Below are positions 30,703-39,544 of a DNA stretch of 64,000 bases, one piece after another; within the stretch, counting starts at the first letter, position 1, and every line of letters starts with the position of its first letter. The stretch lies in the NCBI RefSeq assembly GCF_009363155.1, contig NZ_CP045302.1, forward strand, positions 4,356,001-4,420,000, written 5' to 3'. Both the position numbers and the translations under genes were made by a program. This stretch comes from Azotobacter salinestris (GTDB lineage: Bacteria > Pseudomonadota > Gammaproteobacteria > Pseudomonadales > Pseudomonadaceae). The notes beneath the pieces were generated by a model that did not search any database, was not told the origin of the DNA, and saw only the letters and a program-made list of their open reading frames with translations.

Positions 30703-32040
30703 CTATGCGGGACCGGAAAGGCCGGTCATTTCCCGGGCCATTTCGGTGGCATAGCCGTCGGTCATGCCGGCAATGAAGTCGATCATGCGCAGGAAGGCAT
30801 GGTACAGCGGCCACTGCGGGTCCGGGGCATTGTTGCCGAGCAGGTCGAGGATGCGCCGGTTCTTGAACGACGTCCGGCGTCCGCCATGCTGCTCCAGCGC
30901 CGCGCCGCAGAAGGCGTCGAGCAGGATCTCCAGAGTGGTGTAGGCGCCGATCTCGTGGAGGGTCTTGCGCTTGTCGTGGAAGATCTTCTCGCGGGCGATG
31001 CGCTTGGCCTGCAGCACGCAGTCCTTGGCCGGTCCGTGCATGTGCTCGACCAGGTCTCCCGTCAGGCTGCCCTCGAGCAGGGCCTTCTGCTGTTCGACGA
31101 AGGCCCGGGCCGCCGCGTTGCTCAGGTGTTCGATGGCCTTGCCGCGCAGGATCGCCAGCTTGCGCCGTCGCGAGTCGCGCGGGCCGAGCTGGCGGTAGGA
31201 CTCCGGCAGGTCGTCGCCGACCAGGCCGAGCAGCAGGGCCTCGACCTCGGGATAGTCCAGCAGCTCCATTTCCAGGCCGTCTTCCAGGTCGATCAGCGCA
31301 TAGCAGATGTCGTCCGCCGCCTCCATCAGGTAGACCAGCGGATGGCGCGCCCAGCGCTGCTCGTCCTGCCGGGGCAGGCCGAGCTTGTCGGCGATCTGCT
31401 CGAGCAGCGGCAGCTCGCTCTGGTAGCAGCCGAACTTGTGCTTCTTGTAGCCCAGGGCCGGCGCATGGCAAGACGCCCAGGGATATTTGAGATAGGCGCC
31501 GAGGGTGGCGTAGGTGAGGCGGGTGCCGCCGTCGAACTGGTGGTATTCCAGCTGGGTGAGCACGCGAAAGCCCTGGGCGTTGCCCTCGAAGTGCAGGAAG
31601 TCGTCGCGCTCCGCGTCGCTCATCGCGTCCAGCCAGCCGCGCCCGGCCGCCTGGTGGAACCAGTGGCGGATGGCATCCTCGCCGGAATGGCCGAACGGCG
31701 GATTGCCGATGTCGTGGGCCAGGCAGGCGGACTGGACGATCATGCCGAGATCGACGGGGGCGCACCAGTCCGGCAAGGCATCGCGCAGCACCTCGCCGAC
31801 CCGCATGCCCAGCGAGCGACCGACGCAGCTGACCTCCAGGGAGTGGGTCAGGCGGGTGTGGATGTGGTCGTTGCTGGACACCGGATGCACCTGGGTCTTG
31901 CGGCCCAGGCGGCGGAAGGCTCCGGAGAAGATGATGCGGTCGTGGTCCTTGTGAAAGGGGCTGCGGCCCAGTTCGTCGACGCTGTGCACCGATTTGCCCA
32001 GGCGTTCTCGGGTCAGTAGGGTTTGCCAGTCCAAAGCCAT
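30703..32040 (-). CDS. dgt: Deoxyguanosine triphosphate triphosphohydrolase-like protein (HD domain)
   Basis: 445 residues. The HD phosphohydrolase signature is clear: RLTHSLEV supplies the first histidine, [15 protein letters not shown] the HD pair, and [17 protein letters not shown] the later aspartate. Members hydrolyse dNTPs, often dGTP, to the nucleoside and triphosphate, and affect dNTP pools. It begins at the family N-terminus [13 protein letters not shown]. Gram-negative genomes contain dgt and dgt-like paralogues, so strict dGTP specificity is unproven. Confidence 0.9.
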   Translation of the reverse strand: MALDWQTLLTRERLGKSVHSVDELGRSPFHKDHDRIIFSGAFRRLGRKTQVHPVSSNDHIHTRLTHSLEVSCVGRSLGMRVGEVLRDALPDWCAPVDLGMIVQSACLAHDIGNPPFGHSGEDAIRHWFHQAAGRGWLDAMSDAERDDFLHFEGNAQGFRVLTQLEYHQFDGGTRLTYATLGAYLKYPWASCHAPALGYKKHKFGCYQSELPLLEQIADKLGLPRQDEQRWARHPLVYLMEAADDICYALIDLEDGLEMELLDYPEVEALLLGLVGDDLPESYRQLGPRDSRRRKLAILRGKAIEHLSNAAARAFVEQQKALLEGSLTGDLVEHMHGPAKDCVLQAKRIAREKIFHDKRKTLHEIGAYTTLEILLDAFCGAALEQHGGRRTSFKNRRILDLLGNNAPDPQWPLYHAFLRMIDFIAGMTDGYATEMAREMTGLSGPA

Positions 32041-32136
32041 TCCTCGTTGTTCAGTGGGCAGCAGCCGGTGCAGGAGGGCGAGCGCCCGGAGTGCCGCGCG
32101 ACTGCCAGCGCATCCTTGGGCAGTGTGCTGAATCCG

Positions 32137-32481
32137 TCAAGCCTGGGTCTTCGGCGAGACCTGCGGCGGTTTCGGCGGGCGGGTTTCCCGGTACTGCCGA
32201 AGGCCTGCGCTGACCAGGGGGTAGACCTCCAGGGCGAACAGCGCCAGCTTGCGGAAGCGGCCCAGGCGCTTGCCGAACAGGGTCAGCAGGAGCGCCGCGC
32301 TGACGGCCAGCGGCGTGCCCTTGCCCGGCCTGGCGCGGCTGGGCGCGAACAGGTTGCCGAACTGGCGCAGCGGATGGCGCAGGGGCTCGGCATGATAGTC
32401 GAGCTGTTGGCGCTGCATTTCCATGCGCAGGCGCACCAGCTCCTTGCGCATCTGCAGTGTGCTGCGGGGAGATGGACTCAT
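32137..32481 (-). CDS. YqjK-like hypothetical protein
   Basis: 114 residues: an N-terminal charged helix (MRKELVRLRMEMQRQQLDYH), a basic middle and one hydrophobic segment near residues 57-68 (LAVSAALLLTLFG). It is the third gene of a set with YqjD- and YqjE-like genes and overlaps the YqjE-like stop by 4 bases, which points to the YqjK position in the yqjDEK arrangement. Sequence similarity to YqjK is weak by eye. Function unknown. Confidence 0.7.
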   Translation of the reverse strand: MSPSPRSTLQMRKELVRLRMEMQRQQLDYHAEPLRHPLRQFGNLFAPSRARPGKGTPLAVSAALLLTLFGKRLGRFRKLALFALEVYPLVSAGLRQYRETRPPKPPQVSPKTQA

Positions 32482-32864
32482 GGCAGCAGCTCCCGGTTGC
32501 GCGCCAGTTCCTCGAGGGTCGCCTGGAAGGGGTGCTCGCTGCGCTGCGCCAGTTTCAGCGTGCGGGCGATGCAGAACACCAGGGCCAGACCGTAGGCGAG
32601 GCAGAGGACGAAGATGGCGGCCAGCCGGTGGCTGTCCCAGAAGACGACGACCACGGCCGCGGAGAGGCCGATGAGCAGCATCAGTCCGAACAGCAGGCTC
32701 AGGCTGGCGAAGATGAACAGCCGGAAGGCGTAGGCCTTCTCCTCCTGGAACTCGATGCCCAGCAGCTCCAGGTGGTTTTGCAGCAGGCCGAGCAGGGCGC
32801 CGCCGAACCGTTTCAGGGACGGCTTGCGATCTTCCCCGGACAGCGGCGGTGGCGAGACATCCAT
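32478..32864 (-). CDS. YqjE-like membrane protein (phage holin/DUF1469 type)
   Basis: 128 residues with two adjacent membrane segments (about residues 46-70 and 78-102), preceded by the amphipathic ALLGLLQNHLELLGIEFQEEK motif typical of the DUF1469/YqjE group. It is annotated in databases as a phage holin superfamily protein, but it is a chromosomal envelope protein with no phage genes nearby. It follows the DUF883 gene and overlaps the downstream YqjK-like gene. Confidence 0.82.
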   Translation of the reverse strand: MDVSPPPLSGEDRKPSLKRFGGALLGLLQNHLELLGIEFQEEKAYAFRLFIFASLSLLFGLMLLIGLSAAVVVVFWDSHRLAAIFVLCLAYGLALVFCIARTLKLAQRSEHPFQATLEELARNRELLP

Positions 32865-32885
32865 TGGCGACGACTCCCCAGGCGC

Positions 32886-33281
32886 TCAGCGGCGGCCGGC
32901 CAGCAGACCGAACAGCAGGCCGACTCCGGCGGCGATGCCGAGCGCCTTCCAGGGATTGCTGTGCACGTAGGCCTCGGTCGCCTCGATGGCTGCCTGCCCC
33001 TGCTCGCGCAGCCGGCCCTCGCTGTCCCTGAGGGTCTCGCGGGCGCGCTCGAGGTTGCTTTCGATCTTCGCCCGCAGCGCATCCGCCTCGTCGCCGGTCA
33101 CGGCGGCGCCGTGGCGCAGCAGGCGTTCGGTGTCGTCGAGCAGGGCGTGGAATTCGTCGATCACCGCCTGCTGGGCACGCTGCAGGTTACGCCGGTGCAC
33201 CGCGGCCGACGCGTACGGCTCCCAGCTGGCGGTAGAGCTGTCGAAGGCGGTCGACTGGGTCTGGCTGCTATCCATGATCAT
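32886..33281 (-). CDS. DUF883 (ElaB/YqjD-like) protein
   Basis: 131 residues: a long helical region (residues 35-100, DEFHALLDDTERLLRH onward) and a C-terminal glycine-rich membrane anchor, PWKALGIAAGVGLLFGLL. This is the diagnostic layout of ElaB/YqjD. YqjD in E. coli is a stationary-phase inner-membrane protein that binds ribosomes; that role here is inference by family. An alternative start two codons in (MDSSQ) is possible. It is the first gene of the three-gene minus-strand set. Confidence 0.88.
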   Translation of the reverse strand: MIMDSSQTQSTAFDSSTASWEPYASAAVHRRNLQRAQQAVIDEFHALLDDTERLLRHGAAVTGDEADALRAKIESNLERARETLRDSEGRLREQGQAAIEATEAYVHSNPWKALGIAAGVGLLFGLLAGRR

Positions 33282-33429
33282 GCTGGATGGTCCTCATCAC
33301 GTGGTGGGCAATCGCCGCCGGAGGCCGGTGGCGAGCAGGCAGGCCGCGCATCCGGGCGACCCGTGGTTCTGCCATAGGTTGTCTTGGTTGCATGTTAAAC
33401 TTCAAGCTCCCTGTCGTTAGGAGGCTTTC

Positions 33430-33687
33430 ATGCTTCCCGAGTGCCAACTGTTCGGAACCCTCGGCTGCCATCTCTGCGAGCAGGCCGAGGGGTTGTTGAT
33501 GCCTTTCGTCGAGAGCGGCCTGCAGGTCGAACTGATCGACATTGCCGAGGACGAGTACCGGGCCGAGCGCTATGGCTTGCGCATTCCCGTGCTGCGACGG
33601 CTGGACAACGGCGACGAGCTGGACTGGCCTTTCGAGGCGGAGCAGGTGGCTTCCTTCCTCCGCCAGCCGGGGCTCAGCGACTGCTGA
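33430..33687 (+). CDS. Glutaredoxin-like protein (DUF836)
   Basis: 85 residues in a thioredoxin-like fold with the redox motif GCHLCEQA (C17, C20), the cis-proline segment RIPVLRRLDNG and a C-terminal helix. This is the DUF836 group of small glutaredoxin-like proteins. A TAGGAGG ribosome site lies 5 bases before the ATG. Its last 14 bases overlap the end of the convergent thermonuclease-like gene. Confidence 0.88.
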   Translation: MLPECQLFGTLGCHLCEQAEGLLMPFVESGLQVELIDIAEDEYRAERYGLRIPVLRRLDNGDELDWPFEAEQVASFLRQPGLSDC

Positions 33688-34177
33688 GCTGATTTTTCCG
33701 ATCGCTGCGCCATTGCCAGGGCGGAGCGATCTCGGCCTGCGGCAGTCCCCAGAGGCCGCGCTGTTGCGACTTGGCCTCGGCTTCCAGTTGCGCCAGGCTC
33801 GAATCGCCGCTGGCTCCTCCGTAGGCCCAGGCCGATCCCTGACGAACCATTTCCCCATTGATATGGGTTTCGCCGAGGTAGACATGGGCCATCCTGGCGC
33901 CGTAGCGTTTCTGGTCGACGACCTCCAGTCTCACGCTCTTGTTGTAGACCAGCCGGAACAGCTGCAACTGGGCCAGCTGTCCGTAGGGCTGGCCGATCTC
34001 CGGGGCATCGAGATCGGCCAGATGGACCTCGAGCCGCTGCCTGGCCGGGCTCAGGCAGGTCAGGCTGTCGCCATCCTGTACGCGGATGACCCTGCACGTC
34101 TGTTCGGCAGCGGGGAGGGTAGGTGTGAACAACAACGCAATGACGCCGCATGCTCCAGCAGCAGTGAGTCTGTTCAT
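33674..34177 (-). CDS. Thermonuclease-family (SNase) protein, exported
   Basis: 167 residues with a signal peptide (AAGACGVIALLFTPTLPAAEQ). The staphylococcal-nuclease fold follows: VIRVQDGDSL, LADLDAPEIGQPYG, NKSVRLEVV, YGARMAHVYL and QRGLWGL. The usual catalytic Arg-Glu-Arg set is only partly recognisable: an arginine normally found in the IDAPE(x)R position is replaced by DAPEIG, so nuclease activity is uncertain. It would act in the periplasm or be secreted. Confidence 0.82.
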   Translation of the reverse strand: MNRLTAAGACGVIALLFTPTLPAAEQTCRVIRVQDGDSLTCLSPARQRLEVHLADLDAPEIGQPYGQLAQLQLFRLVYNKSVRLEVVDQKRYGARMAHVYLGETHINGEMVRQGSAWAYGGASGDSSLAQLEAEAKSQQRGLWGLPQAEIAPPWQWRSDRKNQLSSR

Positions 34178-34498
34178 CCTTCATGTCGCGAGAAATCCCT
34201 GCCTCCTCGGACAGGGGGGATAGCCTGTCACGCGCTGCGTGATCCGTCTTCTCGCATTCTCCAGGTCGGGGGCTATCGAACGGGCTGATGAAAAGCCGCG
34301 GCTATCGGCCTGCGGCCGTTTCTGACAACAAGCGGTATCGCTCTCGTTGACTGCCTGTCCGGGGCTGGACTGCTTGTCCCGGTGTTCCCTGTCACATCGG
34401 CAGGGATAAAGAGGAGAATAGTGGGCCTGGAGGGTAAGGCAAGGAGCCGGCGGCTCTAGCACGTGGCTTTGCCGCTTGGCGGGCCGGGTTCGTCACCG
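34178..34498. other. Intergenic stretch, no gene recognised
   Basis: About 320 bases between the thermonuclease-like gene (promoter side) and the end of the VanZ-like gene. An inverted pair CAGGCTGTGGGCTGCCG lies just at the VanZ-like end. The minus-strand open frame 34181-34462 has no family resemblance. I see no RNA gene. Confidence 0.4.
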
Positions 34499-34885
34499 TC
34501 AGGCTGTGGGCTGCCGGTCTTGGCGCCTGTAGCGCAGCCAGGCAACTGCGGCCAGGCTGCCCATGGCGATGCCCAGCAGATCGGCGAGCAGATCGCGGTA
34601 TTCGGCGATCCGATAGCCGCTCAGCCCCTGCAGGACCTCGATGGCGATGCCGTAGAGCAACAGGCCGGACGGCACCAGCCAGCGCCGTCCGGGAAAGCCC
34701 ATGCGGCCGAGAAAGGCCAGCACGCCGAAGGCCAGCAGGTGGTTGCCCTTGTCCCAGCCGGTATCCAGCGGCGGGCTGACGTCCTTCATCAGCGCCAGCG
34801 CCAGCACCGCCGCCAGGCAGCCGCAGAAGGCCAGGCGCCAAAGCAGCAAAGGATTGGCGAGCAAGCGCGCGACGGGCATCGGCAT
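34499..34885 (-). CDS. VanZ-like small membrane protein
   Basis: 128 residues with four predicted membrane segments. It contains the VanZ-family elements WDKGNHLLAFGVLAFL (membrane helix with KxxH) and AIEVLQGLSGYRIAEYRDLLADLLGIAMG (E..Q...R...D..D.). VanZ confers low-level teicoplanin resistance in enterococci; the many proteobacterial homologues have no known role, so resistance should not be inferred. Its start lies 8 bases after the stop of the upstream gene on the same strand. Confidence 0.85.
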   Translation of the reverse strand: MPMPVARLLANPLLLWRLAFCGCLAAVLALALMKDVSPPLDTGWDKGNHLLAFGVLAFLGRMGFPGRRWLVPSGLLLYGIAIEVLQGLSGYRIAEYRDLLADLLGIAMGSLAAVAWLRYRRQDRQPTA

Positions 34886-34893
34886 GCGCTTTC

Positions 34894-35424
34894 TCAGGCA
34901 CCCAGTTCGGCGCGCAGCGCCTCGTGGGCCGGGGCGGCATGGATGCCCAGCGCGGCCGCCAGTTGCAGCGTCTCCTCGAGATCGCAGGTGTACACCAGCA
35001 CCGCCTGCAAGTCGTCGTCCAGCGGTTCGCTGAAGTCCACCAGCACGTAGCCTCCCCTCTCCGGGTAGAGGCTGCTCAATTGCACCTGGACGCGGTTGAG
35101 CGCCTTCAGGGGCTCCACCTTGTGCAGTTGCTTGGGCTTGAGCACGAAGGACACCTGCGGGCCGAACGAGGCGACGATCTGCTCGAACAGCTCTTCGTAG
35201 GTGTCCCCCTGGAACAGCACCGTCTCCGGCAGGCTGCCGACCACCACCCATTCGCCCAGGGGAATGGGGAAGCTGTCGTCGTAGTTGATGTCCGGATTGG
35301 CGGCGAGGAAGGCCTGCGGATCGGCATAGGCCTGCGCCGCCTCGTCGGCGATCCGGGCGATGTCCTCGTCGGCCAGGCAGCCCGAGCTGATCCGGCGGAT
35401 GAGTTCCTGGAGTTGGTCTTTCAT
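34894..35424 (-). CDS. Hypothetical protein, 176 residues
   Basis: An acidic soluble protein beginning MKDQLQELIRRISSGCLADED, with the motif WVVVGSLPETVLFQGDTYEEL. I do not recognise the family. The start was placed at the ATG at 35424, where the charged amphipathic N-terminus begins, rather than at 35490. It forms a probable two-gene operon with the VanZ-like gene. It is the last gene before the CRISPR-Cas locus, which starts on the opposite strand 278 bases away. Confidence 0.7.
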   Translation of the reverse strand: MKDQLQELIRRISSGCLADEDIARIADEAAQAYADPQAFLAANPDINYDDSFPIPLGEWVVVGSLPETVLFQGDTYEELFEQIVASFGPQVSFVLKPKQLHKVEPLKALNRVQVQLSSLYPERGGYVLVDFSEPLDDDLQAVLVYTCDLEETLQLAAALGIHAAPAHEALRAELGA

Positions 35425-35702
35425 GGGCGGCCTCGATGGCTGGAGGGAAGACGGGCGATGCGTGTATGCAGCGCACCGGATGAGCGGCATTTCACGGCGC
35501 GGATTCTAGCCTATTCGCACGGCGTGGCCGGTTGGCGTCTTTACTGAGATCGGGACATGAGCCTCGATTCAAAAACGGAGCGATCGCTCGCCGTTCTCTT
35601 GATTGAACGATAATAGTGGCATTGTGCCTGTATCTCTTGTCGGGGTAATTTCCAGCGCGGGAAGCCGGGAGTGGCTTCTGCTGTTGCGACAGGAGGTGAG
35701 GC

Positions 35703-36299
35703 ATGACCATCCGATTTTTGCAGCGTGACCCGGCGGTCGGCCGGCTCTGGGCCAAGAGCGGCCAGGGGCCGGGCCATGGCCTGCTCGCCCACCTGCGTCT
35801 GCAGGCAGCCAACCGGCACTGCGGCCTGTACGTCGCCTTGCCGACCCAGGCCGCCGGCAATGCCCTGTTCGAGCGTGCGCTGACCTTTCTGCAGGCCTTC
35901 GACGGGCAACAGCCTCTGGACATCCAGCTGGTTCACGGCGGCGCCCTGCTGGACGAGCATGTGCAGCGCCTGCGCGGCATTCATGGCGAGCGGGACGACA
36001 GCATCGGTTCGGCGACCTGGTTTTCCCGGGGCTGCCGGCCGCTGCTGTCGTCCTACGGCGTCGGCACCGTCGACCGGGCGCTGTTCGCCGCGCTGAACGT
36101 CAAGCATCACTTCGTCCGCCTGTGGGGGCTGGCCAACCGGGTGGTGGTGCTCGACGAGATGCACGCCTACGACGGCTACACCGGCAGCCTGATCGAGATC
36201 CTGCTGCACAGGCTCAAGGGCCTCGGCAGCTCGGTGGTGCTGATGAGTGCGACCCTGCCGGCGCAGCGGCGCGTTGCTTTGCCCGAGGGCCAGGCATGA
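35703..36299 (+). pseudogene. cas3: Cas3 remnant, doubly deleted but in frame (type I-E)
   Basis: 198 codons where type I-E Cas3 has about 850-950. The start is the normal Cas3 N-terminus (LWAKSGQGPGHGLLAHL, the first part of the HD nuclease domain), with an AGGAGGTGAGG ribosome site. The frame then jumps to the helicase core: motif Ia region GLYVALPTQAAGNALFE, VGTVDRALFAAL, motif II DEMHAYD and motif III LMSATLPAQRR. It ends at once (LPEGQA), with the stop overlapping the cse1 start (ATGA). The HD metal-binding residues, the Walker A motif and the whole C-terminal half are missing, so nuclease and helicase activity should be lost. Both deletion junctions keep the frame. Confidence 0.85.
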
Positions 36300-38389
36300 G
36301 CAAAAGCTTCAATCTGCTCGACCAGCCATGGCTGCCGGTGTGCCTGCACGATGGGCGGGTTTGCGACTTGGGACTGCTGGAGCTGTTCGAGCGTGCCGGC
36401 GAAATCGGCGCCCTGGCGGAAACCGCGCCGCCCGGGCTGATCGCCCAGTACCGCCTGCTGCTGGCCATCGTGCATCGCGCGCTGAGCCGCGCCCAGGGAC
36501 GCTGGACGGATGCCGACCGGGCGCGCTGGTATCGCCAGGGCCTGCCGGTCGAGGCCGTGCGCGACTACCTGGAGCACTGGCGCGAACGCTTCTGGCTGTT
36601 CCATCCCGAGCAGCCCTTCATGCAGGTGGCAGCCTTGGCCGAGGCCGCGGAAACCCGCGACCGGCACAAGCCCTGGTCGCAGATTTCCCTGGCCAGCGCC
36701 AACGGCAATGCGCCGGTGGTGTTCGATCACTCCTGCGATCTGGCGCCGTGCCCCATCGCCCCCGCCGATGCGCTGCGCACCCTGCTGGGCTTTCTGCAGT
36801 TCACCCCCGGCGGTCTGGTCAAGGTTCTGCGCGACGCCGACAAGGCCGGCGCGCTGGCCAATACCGCCGCGCTCATGCCGCTTGGCGAGTCGTTGGCGCA
36901 AAGCCTCTGCCTGGCCCTGCATCCGCCTACCCAGGCCGGCCACGAGGACCTGCCCAGTTGGGAGCGGGATTCGCCGGGCCTCGCGCAACTGCGCGGCGAG
37001 CCGACCCTGGCGAGTGGCCCCAACGATCGCTACAGCCGCCTGACCCGCGCCGTGCTGTTGCTGCCCGACGAGCAGGGGAAGGTGCAGTGGATACGCTTCG
37101 CCGCCGGTATCGCCCTGGCCGAGGACGCGCAAGCCCCCGATCCCATGGCCAGCTACCGTGCCGGCAGCCATGGCCTGGTGCGGCTGAGCTTTGCCGAGGG
37201 CCGCGCACTCTGGCGCGATCTGCCGGCCTTGCTGCCCGATGCCGGTGGCCAGGCGTCCCAGCCGGCGGCCGTTCTGGTCTGGGCAGCCAACCTGCAGTTT
37301 CAACTGGGAGGCAACGAGCAGCCTGTGCTGGTGGCTGGCCTGGCCAGCGACCAGGCCAAGTTGCTGCGCTGGCGCTCCGAGCGCATCGGCCTGCCGGCGG
37401 TGCTGCTGGCCTCGGTGGATTGCGCGAACGAGTTGCGCCGGCAGCTGCAGCGTGCCGAAGCGCTGTTCGGCGACATGCGCAGGCTCGCCGTCGGCATGCT
37501 GGCCGAAACCCTGCCCGATTCCGCCGGCAAGGACAGCTGGGCCAAGGCACGCAGCCTGTTCGATGCCAGCCCGGCGGCGGCGCTGTATTTCGCCACGGCC
37601 GAGCGTGCCCTGGGCCGGTTGATGACTCTGCTCGGCAGCGGCGACCCGGATCAGGCCGAAGCACTCTGGCAGCGCACCCTGCTGGCGGCGGCCCAGGTTG
37701 CCTGGCAGGCCATATGCGACGGTCTGGGCCGCTCGCCCGGGGCGCTGCGTGCCGAGGCCCGTGCCTATCCACGCCTGCTGGCGCGCCTGACTCCGCTGCG
37801 TTCCGTGAAGAATACTCCCTGCCCTCACCGACGAGGAGGCCCGAACATGAGCGATTACGCACCGCGCTTCATCGCGCACCTGGAAAGCCTGCACGAGCGC
37901 GACCGCGGCGCCTTGGCGGTGCTGCGCCGCAGCCTTGGCTTCGCCCCCGGCGCCTATCCGCCGGCCTATCCCCATGTGGAGCCTTTCGTCGCGGCCGAAC
38001 GCCACGCCCGGGATGCCTCGCGCCTGGCGCTCTACGTGGTGGCCGGACTTTACGCCCTGCATCCCCGGCAGGGCAGGAAGAGCCTGGCCGCCGGCCTCGG
38101 CGAGCTGATGCGCCAGCGCGACGGCGCCGGCACCGAGCAGCGCTTCATCGCCCTGCTGGGCGCCGATGCCGAGAACCTGGCGGTCTACCTGCGCCAGGTG
38201 GTCGGCCTGCTGGCCGCCGGCGACCTGCCGCTGGACTACGTCGCCCTGCTCGAGGATCTGCACCTCTGGCTCGACCCGTGGATCGACCCCGAGCGGCGCG
38301 ATGTCGTGCGCCAGCGCTGGGCGCGGGATTTCTACCGGGTACTGGCGGCTTCTGCCGGCGAACAAGCGCTAATCCCTGCCAACGATTGA
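36296..38389 (+). CDS. casA: Cse1 (CasA, Cas8e) reading through into Cse2
   Basis: The Cse1 part is residues 1 to about 504 (MSKSFNLLDQPWLPV start; FWLFHPEQPFMQV; C-terminal four-helix bundle). This is full length for the large subunit of Cascade that recognises the PAM. The expected stop near 37800 is absent: the frame continues through about 14 non-homologous codons and enters Cse2 in phase, giving a 697-residue open frame. A TGA lies one base out of frame at 37806-37808, so a one-base indel could have removed the Cse1 stop. A good ribosome site before Cse2 means Cse2 can still be made separately. Confidence 0.85.
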   Translation: MSKSFNLLDQPWLPVCLHDGRVCDLGLLELFERAGEIGALAETAPPGLIAQYRLLLAIVHRALSRAQGRWTDADRARWYRQGLPVEAVRDYLEHWRERFWLFHPEQPFMQVAALAEAAETRDRHKPWSQISLASANGNAPVVFDHSCDLAPCPIAPADALRTLLGFLQFTPGGLVKVLRDADKAGALANTAALMPLGESLAQSLCLALHPPTQAGHEDLPSWERDSPGLAQLRGEPTLASGPNDRYSRLTRAVLLLPDEQGKVQWIRFAAGIALAEDAQAPDPMASYRAGSHGLVRLSFAEGRALWRDLPALLPDAGGQASQPAAVLVWAANLQFQLGGNEQPVLVAGLASDQAKLLRWRSERIGLPAVLLASVDCANELRRQLQRAEALFGDMRRLAVGMLAETLPDSAGKDSWAKARSLFDASPAAALYFATAERALGRLMTLLGSGDPDQAEALWQRTLLAAAQVAWQAICDGLGRSPGALRAEARAYPRLLARLTPLRSVKNTPCPHRRGGPNMSDYAPRFIAHLESLHERDRGALAVLRRSLGFAPGAYPPAYPHVEPFVAAERHARDASRLALYVVAGLYALHPRQGRKSLAAGLGELMRQRDGAGTEQRFIALLGADAENLAVYLRQVVGLLAAGDLPLDYVALLEDLHLWLDPWIDPERRDVVRQRWARDFYRVLAASAGEQALIPAND
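37848..38389 (+). CDS. casB: Cse2 (CasB) Cascade small subunit
   Basis: 180 codons from ATG MSDYAPRFIAHLE, the usual length (about 160-190 residues) of the helical I-E small subunit that lines the Cascade belly and stabilises the R-loop. Family features: the arginine-rich ALAVLRRSLG near the N-terminus, and LDYVALLEDLHLW with RQRWARDFY at the C-terminus. A GAGGAGG site 9 bases upstream of the ATG supports independent translation even though the Cse1 frame runs in without a stop. Confidence 0.85.
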
Positions 38390-38399
38390 GAAGGACATC

Positions 38400-39542
38400 A
38401 TGAGTCTGTTCATCGAATTCCACCTGATCCAGAACTTCGCCCCGTCCAACCTCAACCGTGACGACACCGGCGCACCCAAGGACGCGCTGTTCGGCGGCCA
38501 CCGCCGGGCGCGGGTGAGCAGCCAGTGCTTCAAGCGCGCCATCCGCCTGGCCGCCCGCGAGCATGAGCTGGTGGCGCCGGAGTTTCGCGGGGTGCGCACC
38601 CGCAAGCTCCAGGCCCTGCTGCTGGAGCGCCTGGCCGGCCGCGATTCGCTCGAGGCGCAGGGCAGGATCGCAACCGCTCTGGCCGCCGCCGGCCTCAAGC
38701 TCAAAGACGACGGCAGGACCGAGTACCTGCTGTTTCTCGGCGAGTCGGAAATCGCCGGCTTCGCTGGACTGGTCGAGCAGCACTGGGACGAGCTGGCCGC
38801 AGCGCCCGCCGGCGACGGCAAGAAGGGCAAGAAGGAAGCCAGGGCCAGCGCGCCGGCCGAGGTGGTGAAGAAGGCCAAGGCCCTGCTCGATGGCGGCAAG
38901 GCCGTGGACGTGGCGCTGTTCGGACGCATGCTGGCCGATCTGCCGGAGGTCAACCGGGAGGCAGCCTGCCAGGTGGCGCACGCCATCAGCACCCACCGCG
39001 TCGAGCGCGAGTTCGACTACTTCACCGCCGTCGACGACAGGGGCGGCCCCGGCGAAACCGGCGCCGGGATGATCGGCCAGGTCGAGTTCAACTCCGCGAC
39101 CCTCTACCGCTACGCGGTGGTCGATGCGTGCAAGCTGCTGGGCAACCTGCAGGGCGACCGCGAGCTGACCCTGGCGGCGCTGGAGGCCTTCACCCAGGCC
39201 ATGGTGCGCGCCATTCCCAGCGGCAAGCAGAACAGCTTCGCCGCGCACAACCTGCCCGGCTTCGTCGGCGTCTGCCTGCGCCATGGCGGCCCGCTGAGCC
39301 TGGCCAACGCCTTCGAGAAGCCGGTGAGCCCGCGCGCAGACAGCTCGCTGAGCCGCCAGTCGGTCGAGCGGCTCGCCGGCCATGAGGACAGGCTGGCGGC
39401 CGTCTATGCCGACGGCCGCGACCAGTGGGCCTACCTCGATCTGAGCGAGGCCTGGCCGGCGCAGAAGGGCTGGCGGGCGGCGAACCTGAAAGAACTGGCG
39501 GCCTGGGTGCGCGAGCAGGCCGCCTCCCGGCTGGAGGCCTGA
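38400..39542 (+). CDS. cas7: Cas7 (Cse4, CasC) Cascade backbone
   Basis: 380 residues, full length. It opens with the diagnostic Cse4 segment MSLFIEFHLIQNFAPSNLNRDD, then GGHRRARVSSQCFKRAIR, and later VNREAACQVAHAIS, GAGMIGQVEFNSATLYRYA and PSGKQNSFAAHNLP. Six copies normally coat the crRNA in Cascade. No internal stop or frameshift is seen, so this subunit looks functional. It starts 10 bases after the Cse2 stop with an AGAAGGACATC ribosome site. Confidence 0.95.
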   Translation: MSLFIEFHLIQNFAPSNLNRDDTGAPKDALFGGHRRARVSSQCFKRAIRLAAREHELVAPEFRGVRTRKLQALLLERLAGRDSLEAQGRIATALAAAGLKLKDDGRTEYLLFLGESEIAGFAGLVEQHWDELAAAPAGDGKKGKKEARASAPAEVVKKAKALLDGGKAVDVALFGRMLADLPEVNREAACQVAHAISTHRVEREFDYFTAVDDRGGPGETGAGMIGQVEFNSATLYRYAVVDACKLLGNLQGDRELTLAALEAFTQAMVRAIPSGKQNSFAAHNLPGFVGVCLRHGGPLSLANAFEKPVSPRADSSLSRQSVERLAGHEDRLAAVYADGRDQWAYLDLSEAWPAQKGWRAANLKELAAWVREQAASRLEA

Positions 39543-39544
39543 GC

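Noticed and set aside
32478..32864. Possible prophage remnant because of a holin-like protein
   Set aside because: The protein is a YqjE-type envelope protein in a yqjDE-like gene set; no other phage gene is nearby.
34499..34885. Glycopeptide resistance gene because of VanZ similarity
   Set aside because: VanZ-like proteins are widespread in Gram-negative bacteria without van clusters, and no other van gene is present.
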